A program made the translations under genes and the position numbers. Below the pieces are notes generated by a model, which saw nothing but the letters and a program-made list of their open reading frames with translations, searched no databases and was not told the DNA's origin. From Ciona intestinalis (lineage: Eukaryota; Chordata; Ascidiacea; Phlebobranchia; Cionidae), in contig NC_020177.2 of NCBI RefSeq assembly GCF_000224145.3, positions 1,737,907-1,801,906 on the forward strand: DNA of 64,000 bases, in the 5' to 3' direction. This document shows positions 12,106 to 23,594 of this stretch, piece after piece. Within the stretch, counting starts at the first letter, position 1. Each line of letters opens with the position of its first letter.

Positions 12106-12759
12106 GTATAAACAATTTGAACTAGGCAATTTGGGGTAAAGTTTTGAGTTTATGTACATTTTAAGACAATTAGAAGCACAAATGCTTAATGAACTACAGT
12201 ATAAATTTGTGTTTGTTATTTAGGACAGGGAAGTGTCAAGGCAACTCGTTCACCGAGCTGAAAGACTTGGCTACAGCGGAATATTCCTTACAGTGGACAT
12301 GCCTGTATTCGGAAAACGATACAAAGACCTGAAAATAATTTTAGTTTACCGCCATATTTAAGGTGATAACTAAATTTAAAACCAGTAGCTTGGGGAATTA
12401 AAAACAAAACAATTTTAATATTAAAAAATTCTTTTGTTGTAACAAACAGTTAATTTGTGCTTAACATTAGAACAACTTTAGTTTACCAACTCATTTAGTG
12501 AAAACATATTTTATATACTTGCACGAAACACTAAAATTACTTTAGAATCTAAAAATACTAATTTTAGTATATACGTAACATTGTTTGTCTAGTTTTAAGC
12601 TTAAAAACCTATGTATGACATAAGTTTAAAAGTAAATACATAAAAAAAGTATATAAAAATATCCTAGTGAATGTAACGTAATGAAACCCTAAAGTAAATG
12701 AACTAACTTTTGCCTTTAAAACAGGAAAACCTGAAAGCTTTAAACACTTTAAGTAAATT

Positions 12760-13086
12760 GAATGAATGAATGAATGAATGAATGAACTTACCTTATCCTC
12801 GCGTGGCCGGAAAACGACAGTCGTTATCACATGGGTTTAACACCTCGTGCCAGCTTACGAGTTACCATGTATGTTACTTTGCTGGTGATTATTTTTTTTG
12901 GATTTTTTATTTTTTTTATGTATGGCTGATAATTTGATCAACCCATTAGTGACCACTGGGTTAGAGCAATTACCGTTAAGTGTCTTGCCCAGGGACACAT
13001 ACGCCTACAATGGTAGCAGCGACGAGCCTTGAACCCATTCCCTCTGGGTTACGGGCAGGCGCGCTAACCACTATCCCACTGCGCCG
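12760..13086 (-). mobile_element. Full-length SINE with (TGAA)n tail
   Basis: The plus strand shows a GAATGAATGAATGAATGAAT tail, then TTATCCTCGCGTGGCCGG, GGTTAGAGCAATTACCG, and the tRNA-like head ending ACTGCGCCGG. It sits between remnant exons of the oxidase. Confidence 0.9.
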
Positions 13087-13235
13087 GAAATTAAATACCG
13101 TAGAGGGGCAAGATGGTTCAGAGTTGGCACGGGTGGCAGCGTCACACGTTAATCCATCCTAGCAATGGTCAGATGTTGCTTGGCTTAAAACAATCACCAA
13201 TATGCCCATTGTGTTAAAATGAATTATAACAGGTT

Positions 13236-13450
13236 TGAATGAATGAATGTAACTTGCTTTATCTCCACGTGGCTGGAAAACAACAGTCGTTATAACACGG
13301 GTGTTCTGTTTCATACACCTCGTACCAGCTTTGACTTACCATGTAGGTCACATTGTAAGTGATTTTATATAATGGCCGATAATTTAGACAACCCATTTGT
13401 GACTACTGGGTTGGAGCAATTGCTGTTAAGTGTCTTGCCTAAAGACAGAG
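13236..13450 (-). mobile_element. SINE, head-truncated
   Basis: Tail GAATGAATGAATGTAACTTG, then AACAACAGTCGTTATAACAC and GGTTGGAGCAATTGCTGTT. The tRNA-like head is absent. Confidence 0.8.
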
Positions 13451-14334
13451 TACTAGTTTATAAAAAAAAATTAAAGTCAATTAAGCTGCATGTAATTAAT
13501 ATTCAAAGGTTAATTTACTTACGCAGATCATTTAGAACATTGACTATTTATATTCTGTAGTGTTTTACCATGAATTGTGCAAGTGCTTGTACTGTTGCAA
13601 CTTAATGACTCCTTGAATGTTTATGCAATTTTTAAATTTAACCTTTGCGGAATTCAATTGTTATTTAACTAATGGGAGATGGCTAAGAGGGCAGTGAAGA
13701 AAAATGTTGTCTATTTAGACGGTGGCGTGCGAAATGGAACTGACGTTACTAAAGCAATTGCGTTAGGTGCTAAAGCTGTATTTATTGGTCGTCCTGTGCT
13801 ATGGGGCTTAGCACACAATGTAAGTTCATTGCGTTTATTTGCTTAATAGTATAATTGCTTGTGCACCAAACATCCATAACTTATTTAATAAGCAACAATA
13901 AATGCTCCAGGGTGTTTAAAAAGTCAGTGTGCAATTACATAATATTAATGACAATTACAAATCACCATGTTAGCATCAATACAGCCTTATTTTTATTTTG
14001 TTTCTAAACACCTCAATCAGCTGCTCCCATTAAAATGAATAAAACACACACAGTAATTTTTATTCAATTAAATTAAACCTTAAACCTAATTCTTACAATT
14101 CCGTTTTTAACAAAGGGTCAAGAAGGGGTGAGACATGTTCTGGAAATGTTACGAGACGAATTTAAAACTGCACTTCAACTTATGGGTGAGTCGTGAGTGT
14201 AATTATTGTTGCACAACATTTCGCTCAAATATGTTTTTTTAATGTAATGCATGTTTATACGGAATGTAGCTGTAATTATTTGTAAATGGGTAATAAATTC
14301 CCGTTATTGTTATCTTACACCAAGTATTAGTACG

Positions 14335-14745
14335 ACGAGGAAAGATGGGACAGTTGTCATAAAACTAGTTTTAGTTTTGTGAAAAATTCACATCTTCCCC
14401 AACATTGTAGTTTTTTAGGTTTTTATTAACAAAATATAATAAACTGATTTAATAACAAGATAATATATAAAAATATATTCGAAATATAGTCATTTGCACT
14501 TGTAGATAATTTGTGAGAAGTGGCTTGTGTGAAACACAGTGTAGTTTTTTTGAAGCAGAAATTTAAACTTTAACAATAGTTATTATCACATTTTGGTGTG
14601 TTTTATTATATTTTTGAGTTGTTGTCAATTAATAAAGGAATAATAGTATTAATTCGTGGTATTACCCAAAAACGGCCATCTATTTTGATATTGAAAACAT
14701 TGGGCAACAAATGCTCAAATGTCCCATTTTCCCAACACTACTAAA
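14335..14745 (+). mobile_element. MITE-2 copy, internally deleted
   Basis: Starts CGAGGAAAGATGGGACAGTT and ends TGTCCCATTTTCCCAACACT. Interior blocks (AAAATATATTCGAAATATAG, GCACTTGTAGATAATTTGTG) are also found at 16.9 kb and 28.1 kb. It lies in the last intron of the oxidase remnant. Confidence 0.75.
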
Positions 14746-14949
14746 TGTATGGTTAATGCTGTTCCAAAAAAGTAAATTACTTATGTTATTGCCATCTTAT
14801 GGCCAGTATTATGATTTTGTTATTTCAAAGGATGTACTTCAGTAGAAGAGTTGCAGTCTGGTGTTAACATGGTCGCAATCCTATTTCAAGTCAAACTTTT
14901 AAACCTACAATATCATGATTCACAATGCTTATTTAAACACTATCACTAA

Positions 14950-16734
14950 ATGAAAGTGTTTTTATTTTGCAATTCTGTTAATTTTTGCTATATTTGGTTC
15001 GGCTAAATGTTAGAGTCATTTTTTTATTTAGTTCAATTTTTAAAATAAATGTTGTTGGTAATTGTTTTTTTTTGGAACTTTGTCTATTTTCTGCTTTTGC
15101 TACACCCAGTTAGCCTTTTTTTATAATAAGTTTTCTATCTTGTACAAGTTTTCAAGTTTTCTATCATACATTTATCTGTATTCATTATCAATTCGCCATT
15201 GTGCAACATTTAACCTGAGGGTCCATATATAGGTCTTCAATACCGTATATAGTAGTACTGAAGATTAAGCCGGAATACCATTTACACCTAAATCCCATAT
15301 TTTCATATTGTGTTTTGATCAACTACCACCGCTATTTTATACCAGCATGGCCACGAATAAATTATTCTGCATATATTCGTTAAATCTTTGCGATCTTCTA
15401 AAAATTACGTTTTTATGATTTTGATTTTTTAATGTTTTGTTGTACCCTACACATACATATGCAGAAGCAATAAACTGTAAGATTTATATAAACTTTAGTT
15501 AACCAGAAACCGTACAAGCAACATAGTGAGAAATTCAACATAACATGTGCATAAAACATATAATATATATTTGTCTTTTTTTATATAAAATGATGTCAGC
15601 AGTTAGTAAAGTCATACTACTGACTATTGTATAAATCGGTTACAAAATATACCTAATTGTCGAATATAAAATATTTTATGCGTAGCAATGACCGAGTTAC
15701 ATTTAAAAGCGAGGTACTTGTTTTTAATACATAAAGTCTTCATGCCAACTGAGACTTAATGAATTGTAGCATTGAAACGGTTGCTTTGGATGTAAAAATC
15801 CCTCGCGAGGCAGGGACCGTCCTTATAATAAGGTGTTCTGTTTTATACACCTCGTGTGCGCTTACGAGTTACCACGTATTCTAAATTACAATTGTGGTAG
15901 TTCTGCCTTTAAGAACTCATCACCTGAGCTGTAAACATTTATCGCATAATTTAACGTTAAATCGAAGACCTTAATCTTGATGCAATATTTTAAAATTTAG
16001 CTCGCTAAGTGCGGTAACTTGGTCAACTTTACGAGTTGCTAAACTTGTAATCTCTACAAAAATAAACATGTTAGGGACCCCGTGATGAAGATCCAGTGGA
16101 ACAGGTCACGCACTAAATCACGCCCGGTGGTTATTTTATACTAAAACTAAGCTAAATGACTACCACGTACGTTCTACGAACCAACTTTTAGTCTGGTTCC
16201 GCAAATGAACTTTGAGTTACGAAATACCCAGAATATCTGGCGGGTGGTGATAATGGACCGATGCTGGAAATCCGTACCAAGAGGAAGAAAATTTCACAGC
16301 CTATTGAACAGGAACGGGAACTTGGAGAAAACGTAAAAAAAAACGGGTAAATTCGGCCGATAAAACGATCGGTATAAGTATATATATGCAACCACCAACA
16401 AAGCACTGCGTGAATTAATTGTAAAAAAAAACTTGCACAGTGGCGGATAGTGGAAGCCAACCATGATTGCCTAAATAATGTAAACAGTTTAGGTTTGGCT
16501 GGTCGGTGCTGTGCTATCAAGCTACTTGCGTGCTATTATTACCAAACGCAGAACGTCGTGAAATGCACTGAGATTCCGCAATGCGTTTATTAGGCGAAAA
16601 ATTCCCAAACATGGTCGGTTTACAGAGCTGTCTCGCGTACTCAAAAAAACGTAATTTTCCCACATATATGACTGCTGGTTGACGGCTTATACAAATAAGC
16701 TTACGAAATTTTTTTTTTTTTAAACATTTACCAC
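14950..16734. other. AT-rich spacer without recognised gene
   Basis: Long poly-T-rich stretches. A SINE tail fragment lies near 15800-15885 (GTGTTCTG, CACCTCGTG, GCTTACGAGTTACCACG). Two overlapping short minus-strand ORFs (16188-16741) have no domain or splice pattern I recognise. Confidence 0.6.
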
Positions 16735-17065
16735 AGTTCAAGAAAATCAGGAAAATCGGGTTACAGAATTATTCGACAGTATTAGCACGACTTTATAACA
16801 CGCCCGTCAAAGCTTACTATGGTTATAACTACAAGTTGCAAAGTTTATAACATACGCGTATAATATTAACAAGATAAAATATGGAAAATATATTCGAAAT
16901 TCAGTCACTTGCACTTGAAGATAATTTATGAGAAGTGATAGCTTGTGCCAAAAAAAACAGTGTAGCAATACCCAATTTGTAGCATAAGTTTAAACCCTAA
17001 TAATAGTTATTATCAATGTTCTATTATAACAAGTTCATATACATTTGTAGGATGCAATATTTATC
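16735..17065 (-). mobile_element. MITE-2 internal fragment
   Basis: The reverse complement of blocks inside the 27585-28875 element: GAATTATTCGACAGTATTAG, CACGCCCGTCAAAGC, and the run around CAGTCACTTGCACTTG. Terminal repeats are missing. Confidence 0.65.
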
Positions 17066-17543
17066 AACTGATGTTAAAACACCACCAAATTTTATAATCT
17101 ATTTATTACAGTGCCCAGATTTTATGTTACTTTGGTTATAATGCAGGCACAATGGGTGAAAAGTTATACGCGGTTTAAAATCTGAAAATTTAGTCTAAAA
17201 TATAGGACATTGCTTAAGTATACAAATGCTCCTGATAAGTGTTACAAGTATACACACTCTAGTTTCTTCAACGAAATCATAACATCTTTTAAGAAAACAG
17301 TCGAATACGGTTCATAATCGCGAAAGAAAATACGATTATTTGTACCGAAAGTTTATTTTATGTTTTAGATTACATCCCTGGTTCTCCCTTCCCATTTTAT
17401 AGCAGTATCAAGGCTGTGGCATATTAAGTTGTTGTAGCTTAACACAATTCGCTATAAATTGTAAACAGAAAATCAAACAAAGTAAATGATTTAGAATTTA
17501 TTTATATCAACTGTACATTATTAATACATTGTGAGGAGAACAA

Positions 17544-17864
17544 TTATTGTTCTTCTTCGTTGATTTGTTGCATAACTTCCCACCATCTACGACTGAGTCT
17601 GTCACTCAATTCATTGTTGTCTTCAGCTGAAAATATTAAGTATGGGTGAACATGCGTATAAAAATTCAAACCATTTCTTAAGCTAATTTGATATGGTAAC
17701 ATCAAAATTTGTGTGGGTAAATTACTTTTGCTGCATATAAGTTACTGCTTACCACTTGCTGGCTTTTGGTCCCATATCAATCTGCGACGACCAGCGGCGA
17801 CGGCGGTGTCAGTGAGAACGAGAAGTCCGACGACGAGCAAAAGGAGAAGAGCTGACTTGTTCAT
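17544..17864 (-). CDS. Small secreted peptide precursor, 64 aa
   Basis: Coding exons 17753-17864 and 17544-17626 join in phase. A 5' noncoding exon ends at 17919 (AAAGAAAAC before GTAAGT), and its intron ends TTGTTGCAG directly before the ATG. Residues 1-23 are a clean signal peptide (MNKSALLLLLVVGLLVLTDT then AVA). The mature part of about 41 residues starts AGRRRLIWDQKPAS and continues with a charged second half containing LSRRWWEVMQQ and an acidic NEEEQ end. It has no cysteine. RRR and SRR could be processing sites for basic-specific proteases. A TATA box and an AATAAA near 17500 frame the unit. I do not recognise the family; a secreted antimicrobial-like or signalling peptide is conceivable but unproven. 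A truncated inverted copy lies at 24.8 kb. Confidence 0.8.
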
Positions 17865-17970
17865 CTGCAACAAGAACACGTATAAATAAAAAATAACACG
17901 TTTATACGAGTAACTTACGTTTTCTTTGTGGCCTGTAGAAGACTGGTGATTCGTTAAGCAGAATTTGTGC

Positions 17971-17978
17971 TTTATATA
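17971..17978 (-). promoter_or_regulatory. TATA box of the secreted-peptide gene
   Basis: TATATAAA on the minus strand, about 50 bases upstream of the end of the 5' noncoding exon. It is conserved with the downstream CTGCTTAACGA block in the right-arm copy near 24730. Confidence 0.6.
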
Positions 17979-18384
17979 AGAAATTTGCTGCTCTTTTCAG
18001 GATGTTTGTTTTTCTCAATCATTTTGTTTAAAGAAAAAGATATTTTCAAAAATGTGTCTCATCTCTCGATACAACACCCGAACTATAGATAATAGGGAGG
18101 GAGAGGAAGCGGGCCTCTCACGAAAAACGTTTCAACAACTTCCATTTTGGCTTCCTTTATTGGTTCGTGCTGCAACAAACTCTTTGTACATCTCTTCGTT
18201 ATTAGATAGTAAGTTAAATGTACCCTTTGCAATACGCATTAGCGATAATATGGGGACGAGGGTGAACTTCATGCCATACCCTTGCTGGTTATTTATGTGA
18301 TACTCACGTTTTATTTACGCCGAAATAAATTAATCTTAGCTCTACTTATGTCTGAGCATTACTGAAGCAATTATCTATTATGAA

Positions 18385-18483
18385 TGTATGAATTATTGAA
18401 TGTAACTTACTTTATCCTCGCGTGGCCGGAAAACGACAGTCGTTGTAACGCGGGTGTGCACCTCGCGCCAGCTTACGAGTTCC
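18385..18483 (-). mobile_element. SINE tail running into a gap
   Basis: GAATGTAACTTACTTTATCC, CGTGGCCGGAAAACGACAGT and CAGCTTACGAGTTCC, cut by the assembly gap. Confidence 0.8.
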
Positions 18484-18533
18484 NNNNNNNNNNNNNNNNN
18501 NNNNNNNNNNNNNNNNNNNNNNNNNNNNNNNNN
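18484..18533. other. Assembly gap (50 N)
   Basis: A run of exactly 50 N between a SINE and a calpain exon. The true length is unknown. Confidence 0.99.
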
Positions 18534-19560
18534 GGGTTTTTCTCCAAGCAGCCTCCAGCTGTGTTGTTCTCACAGTCGATGTCGTAATTCCATGCTCCTT
18601 TATAAGATGTTTCCTTCCATGTGTCCGAGATGAAGAAGGAGAGAGAATGAAGGACACGGCACACTGAGAGGTTCGTGAAGTGAGAGCAAAAGTCATCAAA
18701 CGACATCCTAACAAAAAACATTTATCATAATGATAAAGGTATAGAGTAATTCAAAGTAAAAATGTTGAGAAAAAAGATTAGTGTTTTTCGAGAGTTTAAT
18801 TAATAAAGTTTGGTGTACAAATGAATGAATAACTTTTGTCTTTTCCGTCACAGTAACGAGGGTCAGAATAGTATACAACATCATAAAAGAAGGAAATAAA
18901 CAGTAAAACAACAGTCGTTATAACACGCTTATGTAAAATTAAATACACATATTTGATAAAAAAAAGTAACTGTTACACTGTAACTGGAATAAACATACAG
19001 CTTGAAAAATCTTGCCAAAAAATGAAAAAAAAATAATATGTTTTGTTTGCATCCATTTGCTCTCACCAGAATTCTCCATCCCCATCAAAAACTAATCCCA
19101 TCTTCTTCTTCTCGGTATCACTAATCTGTTTCCATTCTGCTGAGCTGGGAAGATAAGATATGAATGAATGAATGATTGTAAGATAATAATAAGGAGTGCT
19201 AAAAACAAGCTTTTAACAACACAGAATAAAATTGTAGACAGTTAGTATGGTAGCACCTCATAACAACCAACCAATCTGCACTTAACATATGATTTTGCAA
19301 AAAAAAATAAAAACAAAAAACAGTTTTGCAAAAAAGTTTTTTAATTGTGTTAAAAGCTTTATTTTTTAAAAGTATTTAGACTTTATCTCTGCTAGTAAGG
19401 AAAAAAATGAGAAAATTTAGAACAAATATACGAAAAAAGAGAAAAGAAAAACACTGAGAAAAATTGGGATAAAATTTGATCTTACTTGTCACTCCATGCT
19501 CCTGTCCACTCAGTATCTCCTGTAGGATTGCGCAATCTCACAAGTCTTATTGTGTCAGAC
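18534..19560 (-). CDS. Calpain (CAPN5-like) exon island, partial
   Basis: Exons 19486-19560, 19067-19144 and 18534-18707 (the last cut by the gap) join in phase with GT-AG introns. The first reads IRLVRLRNPTGDTEWTGAWS, corresponding to calpain MIRLRNPWGEREWNGPWS with the catalytic Asn. The second ends MGLVFDGDGEFW. The third gives MSFDDFCSHFTNLSVCRV, then GAWNYD and TAGGC, the end of the protease core and start of the C2-like domain. Calpains are Ca2+-dependent cysteine proteases. The exons with catalytic Cys and His should lie above 19560, and the C-terminal C2 domains below the gap, but neither is seen. The Trp of RNPWG is Thr here. A gene fragment or a gene broken by misassembly are both possible. 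Confidence 0.75.
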
Positions 19561-19704
19561 CTTTAAATAATGAATATTTAGTTTGTTCTTTAATAAAGTT
19601 GTATTCTATATGAGTAATGTCCTGATGTCCTACAACGAGGCTTGCCAGGGGAATTGAAATTTCTGCCAGGGTTGGCCAATTACTTTAATTTTGCTGAGGT
19701 TGAG

Positions 19705-19983
19705 GTGAGTGAATGAATGAATCTTACTTTATCCTCGCGTGGCCGGAAAACAACAGTCGTTATAACACGGGTGTGCACCTCGCGCCAGCTTACGAGTTAC
19801 CAAGTATGTTACTTTGTGGGTGATGATAATTTGGACAACTTATTAGTGACCACTGGGTTGGAGCAATTGCCGTTAAGTGTCTTGCTCAAGGACACATACG
19901 CCCACAATGGTAGCAGCGACGAGCCTTGAACCCATTACCTGTGGGTTAGAGGCAGGCGCGCTAACCACTACGCGACGGCGCCG
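19705..19983 (-). mobile_element. Full-length SINE
   Basis: GAATGAATGAATCTTACTTT tail, CGCGTGGCCGG, TAAGTGTCTTGCTCAAGGAC, and a tRNA-like head ending ACTACGCGACGGCGCC. Confidence 0.9.
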
Positions 19984-20399
19984 GACATATTATCAGCTGT
20001 TAACTCAAGAATAGGAAATTAAGCCTTCTTGCTTGGAAGGAAGTAATTGAAACGTTTTATATCTAATTCCAAAAACAGAATGTTGGATGAAAGTTTTGGT
20101 TTACGAGAATGATTAACAGCTTTTGTTATGATCACAATAAGCGGTTCGAAAAAAACAACAAAAAAATGGTACAGGTTACACTTTCTGCAAAACTTAAACT
20201 TTGTTGATTTTACGAAAAACCTCACTAAATATATATAGTGGGGTAAGGTAAATAGGGAGACTAATTTAAAAAATCTTTGTACGGACCCCATTTTATGAGA
20301 GACAAATAAAAAAAGACTATATAAAGCGCGTCTTGAAGCCGAATGCTCTTTTTAACAACTTGTTACATGCTTTTTATTTTTTCCATGCAGGGGACTGCT

Positions 20400-20780
20400 T
20401 CTTTCGTTTCAAGATCGCCTAAGTTTTGTTTCGAAATCATATTTTTGTTCTAAAAACATTATTGTTCAAAAAAACTTTTTTTGTCACGATAAAACCACGT
20501 TTTGTTCCGAAAGCGTTTATTTTGTTTTAGAAATATAGGTATTTCCTTGATTAAAATTAATTCTAAAGTCTTTATATTGTGCCTCCAAAATCCTGTTCGA
20601 AAGCAGTATATGCTTTCTGCAAAAACGCACTATTTTTTATGAAAAGTAAATTTTATGTTTAGTTTTGAAATCATTATGTCATGTTCCCAATAAATCACTA
20701 TTTCTCGTAATTTTCGTACACGACAGTTTTAAAGATAGCTTATTTTGGTCCGAAAAAAAAACATAACGTTTAATTTTAAA
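20400..20780. repeat. Degenerate tandem repeat around TTTTGTTCCGAAA
   Basis: Loosely periodic motifs of the form TTTTGTTC(C/T)GAAA recur about every 25-35 bases (GTTTTGTTTCGAAATCAT, CGTTTTGTTCCGAAAGCG, CCTGTTCGAAAGCAG, TTTGGTCCGAAAAAA). No coding frame. Confidence 0.45.
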
Positions 20781-21314
20781 TTCTTGACAAAAATAAAATC
20801 ATAATAATATAGTACAATGGGAGAAGATGGGACCCTTAAGTTCCAATTAAACATGCGGGTCCGGAGTTGTACAGTACCTATTGACATATCAGCATGGCCA
20901 TGGTAACTCGTAAGCTGGCACTAGGTGAACTCTTTGTCGTCACCATGCGGTGGTACCCCATACTGTGGCAGATAAACATGCTACAGCTTGACGTTTATTA
21001 TAATATTGGTACCAATAGTAAAAGCGGTGTTTTATCCTAACGTTAGGTTCGGGTCGACTCATCGTTAACTACGAGATCATTTAAATCATCAATGGCTTAT
21101 TTTCAAGATAACCGATCGTCTTATGCCCAGAAACTAGATGTCAGTGCTTCGTTTTCCTGTAAGTCTCAAATGGCTTCGTTTTTATTGTTTCTGGTTTACT
21201 CTATTCCTGTGTAAGGGGGCGGGGGAGGTGGATCCTAAAGCAAGAGGCGACTTGGGTCCTGAGATTTATGTCAAATTGGACTCGTTCCACTCATACCCAC
21301 AGTGCCGCAATCCA

Positions 21315-21425
21315 TATTACTGACCACTGGGTTATTGGATCAAAGTCTGTTAAGAGTTTTGTCTAAAAACATGTTAGTATTGATAGCAGTATAGCACTAG
21401 CGACGTCAAGAATCGAATACTAAGA
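21315..21425 (-). mobile_element. Degenerate SINE fragment
   Basis: GACCACTGGGTTATTGGATC, GTTAAGAGTTTTGTCTAAAA and GATAGCAGTATAGCACTAGC follow the SINE body order. Confidence 0.5.
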
Positions 21426-22614
21426 ATCGAACAAAAACAAGAGAGATCTACAAATGCCTAAAGAATACTTTGATAAACGATAATAAGGTGTATCAAGTAG
21501 AACGCTCGTGTTCGGTTACACTTAGCCCATTTTTAAATTTTTAGATATATATTTGTTATAATGGGAAAAACACTTGACGGATGTTGCTCCAACCCGGTGG
21601 TCACGAAACGTTTGTCTTATTTGTCAGCCAAGCAAAAAATTCACACATAAATTACATACATGGTAACCCGTAAGCGGACACGAGATGTATGAAAGGTTAA
21701 ACTACATTTAAATATATGTAACACTGTAACACATTTAAATACAGACGCAGATGCATTCAGCTTATCCGCGAGGTTTTCTGGCTCCAACAGCGCCAAAACA
21801 AGAATGGTGATAGAATTCGGGACAAATACTGCCTCCAAATTCTTCAAGATATCCAGCAGCGTACAAGTTGCACAATTCAAGTAGGTTATTATACCAAATC
21901 CTTAATTTTTACTTTTAAACCCAGAAAGTTGCTCATGTGCGAACATCGAATATCCTATGCAAGTTACATTCGTTGCAAATAAAAGGTTTTAAAACAGGAT
22001 TGTTTGACGAAACGTTTCCTATCGTATGAGTTCCTTCAACGTATCAAGGAACTTCCAAAAGATTTCGACTACACAAAATACTCTCAAGTGATCTCTGATT
22101 TCGGAACACATTTCTACTCCACAGAGGCACGCTGGGTGAAAAGTATGAGTTCGTGTATAGGTACTCAAAAAAAGATCTTCGCCAGTCAGGTATATGTCTA
22201 TTACGCGTTATTTAATTTTTGTTGAAATTCAGCATCAATTATTTTTACATATAAAATAAATCTTAAGCTTTTCACAACTAAAAATGTCCAAAATATGTTG
22301 CACTCAAACTGTTATTTTTAGTTGAAAACAGAATTAAGTTTCGCAATATCTGCGCAGTACCTAATCGGTGCTAGATTTTTAGGGAAACTATGCAGTTTCG
22401 CAACACCATCACACGAGGATAAATATAAGACATTCATTAATTCAGAACTTTCCTTGCAGGTCTCACTGACGACGAGCAACGATCTTGCTTGGAACAGGAA
22501 GCGAAAACTCTGTTAGGTTATGGTAAAAAGAACGGGAAATGTTCAACTATAACGCATTGTCTCAGAAACACAAAGATAAACTACTAACAAAAGCAAAAGC
22601 CCAGTAAATGTGAA

Positions 22615-22680
22615 ACTTGGACAACCCACAAGTGACCGCTGGGTTGGAACCACGAATGTTAAATGCCCTGCTACCCAAGG
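22615..22680 (-). mobile_element. SINE fragment
   Basis: TTGGACAACCCACAAGTGAC, CGCTGGGTTGGAACC and CTACCCAAGGGC match the SINE body. Confidence 0.55.
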
Positions 22681-23090
22681 GCAAGACGCTTTGGTCGATA
22701 AAGTGAACTGAGTTGTAAGTAACTTTAAAAAACACATTCTCGGATATATTTATACATACGGTAATGAACGGGCACAAAAAAATAAAAATTACGGCCGATT
22801 TATTTTAAATGAAAAACATTTAAACAATCGATTTCCCCAGCGAGTTTTACTCGATCTGCGACAAATGTCATTTCAAATGCTATCGGCAAAGCTGCTGCTC
22901 TAATTAAGTTTCCTTTCTAAAAGAAAACCAAACAAATCAGATTATAATAAAAGGGTGGAAACAGTGAAGCATAACCCAGCAGTTATCGACTATCTGGTAA
23001 ACTATGCCAACATTTATATTGCATTTGTAATCTAAAAATGTCATGGTGTTGCTTACTAACTTATTTTTACCTTATTTTGGCAAATAAACT

Positions 23091-23224
23091 AGGGTCGGGG
23101 AAAGATGAGACACCTTTTAATTTTATTTTTTCGTCCTATTTGGTATTAGTAAATGAAGATCCTATAAAACATTAAAAAATCGTAACCTCACGACTGCCCT
23201 ATACCCCGTGTTTCCCCACCCTAC
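23091..23224 (+). mobile_element. MITE-1 deletion derivative
   Basis: AGGGTCGGGGAAAGATGAGA to GTGTTTCCCCACCCTACAAT, with the interior shortened. Confidence 0.75.
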
Positions 23225-23400
23225 AATATTACCATTTTTACATTTAGGTGTTTTTTCTTTATACATTTTATTAAATTAACTATATAGTTTTACCTGTTTT
23301 AAGAAAGTATACTTTAATCTTCTTTTTTTACTTTGTTAAATAAACTGAACCAAACCCGAATATATATGAAATATCGTTAATTTAACATAAATCAATGTAA

Positions 23401-23594
23401 ACAGTTTGCCCCTATCTCGTCCGCGGTGCCACTGTCGAGCTAAAACAAAAGGAAAAATATGGAACGGGCTTTGGTTCTGTATTTGAAAGCATACGACAGT
23501 TTGTCCCTATCTCGTCCGCGGTGCCACTGTCGAGCTAAAACAAAAGGAAAAAAAATATGGAACGGGCTTTGGTTCTGTATTTGAAAGCATACGA
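23401..23594. repeat. Tandem duplication of about 95 bp
   Basis: 23401-23493 and 23495-23594 are nearly identical (CCCTATCTCGTCCGCGGTGC to TTTGAAAGCATACGA), differing mainly by one substitution and a 3-base change in an A run. They fall in the last MACPF-EGF block. Confidence 0.9.

Larger units (their letters stand above)
12224..14949 (+). pseudogene. 2-hydroxyacid oxidase (glycolate oxidase family) remnant
   Basis: Four exon-like blocks lie in order with compatible phase: 12224-12343 (DREVSRQLVHRAERLGYSGI, then FLTVDMP), 13679-13819 ([20 protein letters not shown], then [15 protein letters not shown]), 14116-14185 (GVRHVLEMLRDEF) and 14831-14949 (GCTSVEELQ to a stop). They match the FMN-dependent alpha-hydroxyacid oxidases HAO1/HAO2, peroxisomal enzymes that oxidise glycolate and longer 2-hydroxyacids. 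Between the first two blocks the family has well over 100 residues, including the catalytic His of the SNHGxRQLD motif. Here that interval holds only two SINEs and AT-rich DNA. No N-terminal half is seen upstream and no SKL-type C-terminus is present. I infer a degraded or deleted copy rather than a working enzyme; an assembly collapse is the alternative. Confidence 0.72.
17750..20225 (+). repeat. Left arm of large inverted duplication
   Basis: Three blocks match the right arm in reverse order and orientation: 17750-17995 with 24720-24915 (peptide gene 5' region), 18055-18180 with 24545-24660 (CACGAAAAACGTTTCAACAA and flanks), and 19985-20225 with 24035-24255 (CAGCTGTTAACTCAAGAATA and flanks). 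The left arm also holds the calpain exons and SINEs, which the right arm lacks. Confidence 0.8.

Noticed and set aside
12980-13162. ORF and tRNA-gene-like boxes in SINE heads (also 8.7, 19.9, 36.3, 50.7 kb)
   Set aside because: A and B boxes are present but the rest cannot fold as a tRNA; these are SINE promoters, not tRNA genes.
16188-16741. Two adjacent minus-strand ORFs of 110 and 74 aa
   Set aside because: Low-complexity, overlapping in different frames, with no signal peptide or known motif.
22004-22225. Stand-alone 73-aa protein
   Set aside because: It is one exon of the decayed MACPF gene, with the ORF extended into intron sequence.
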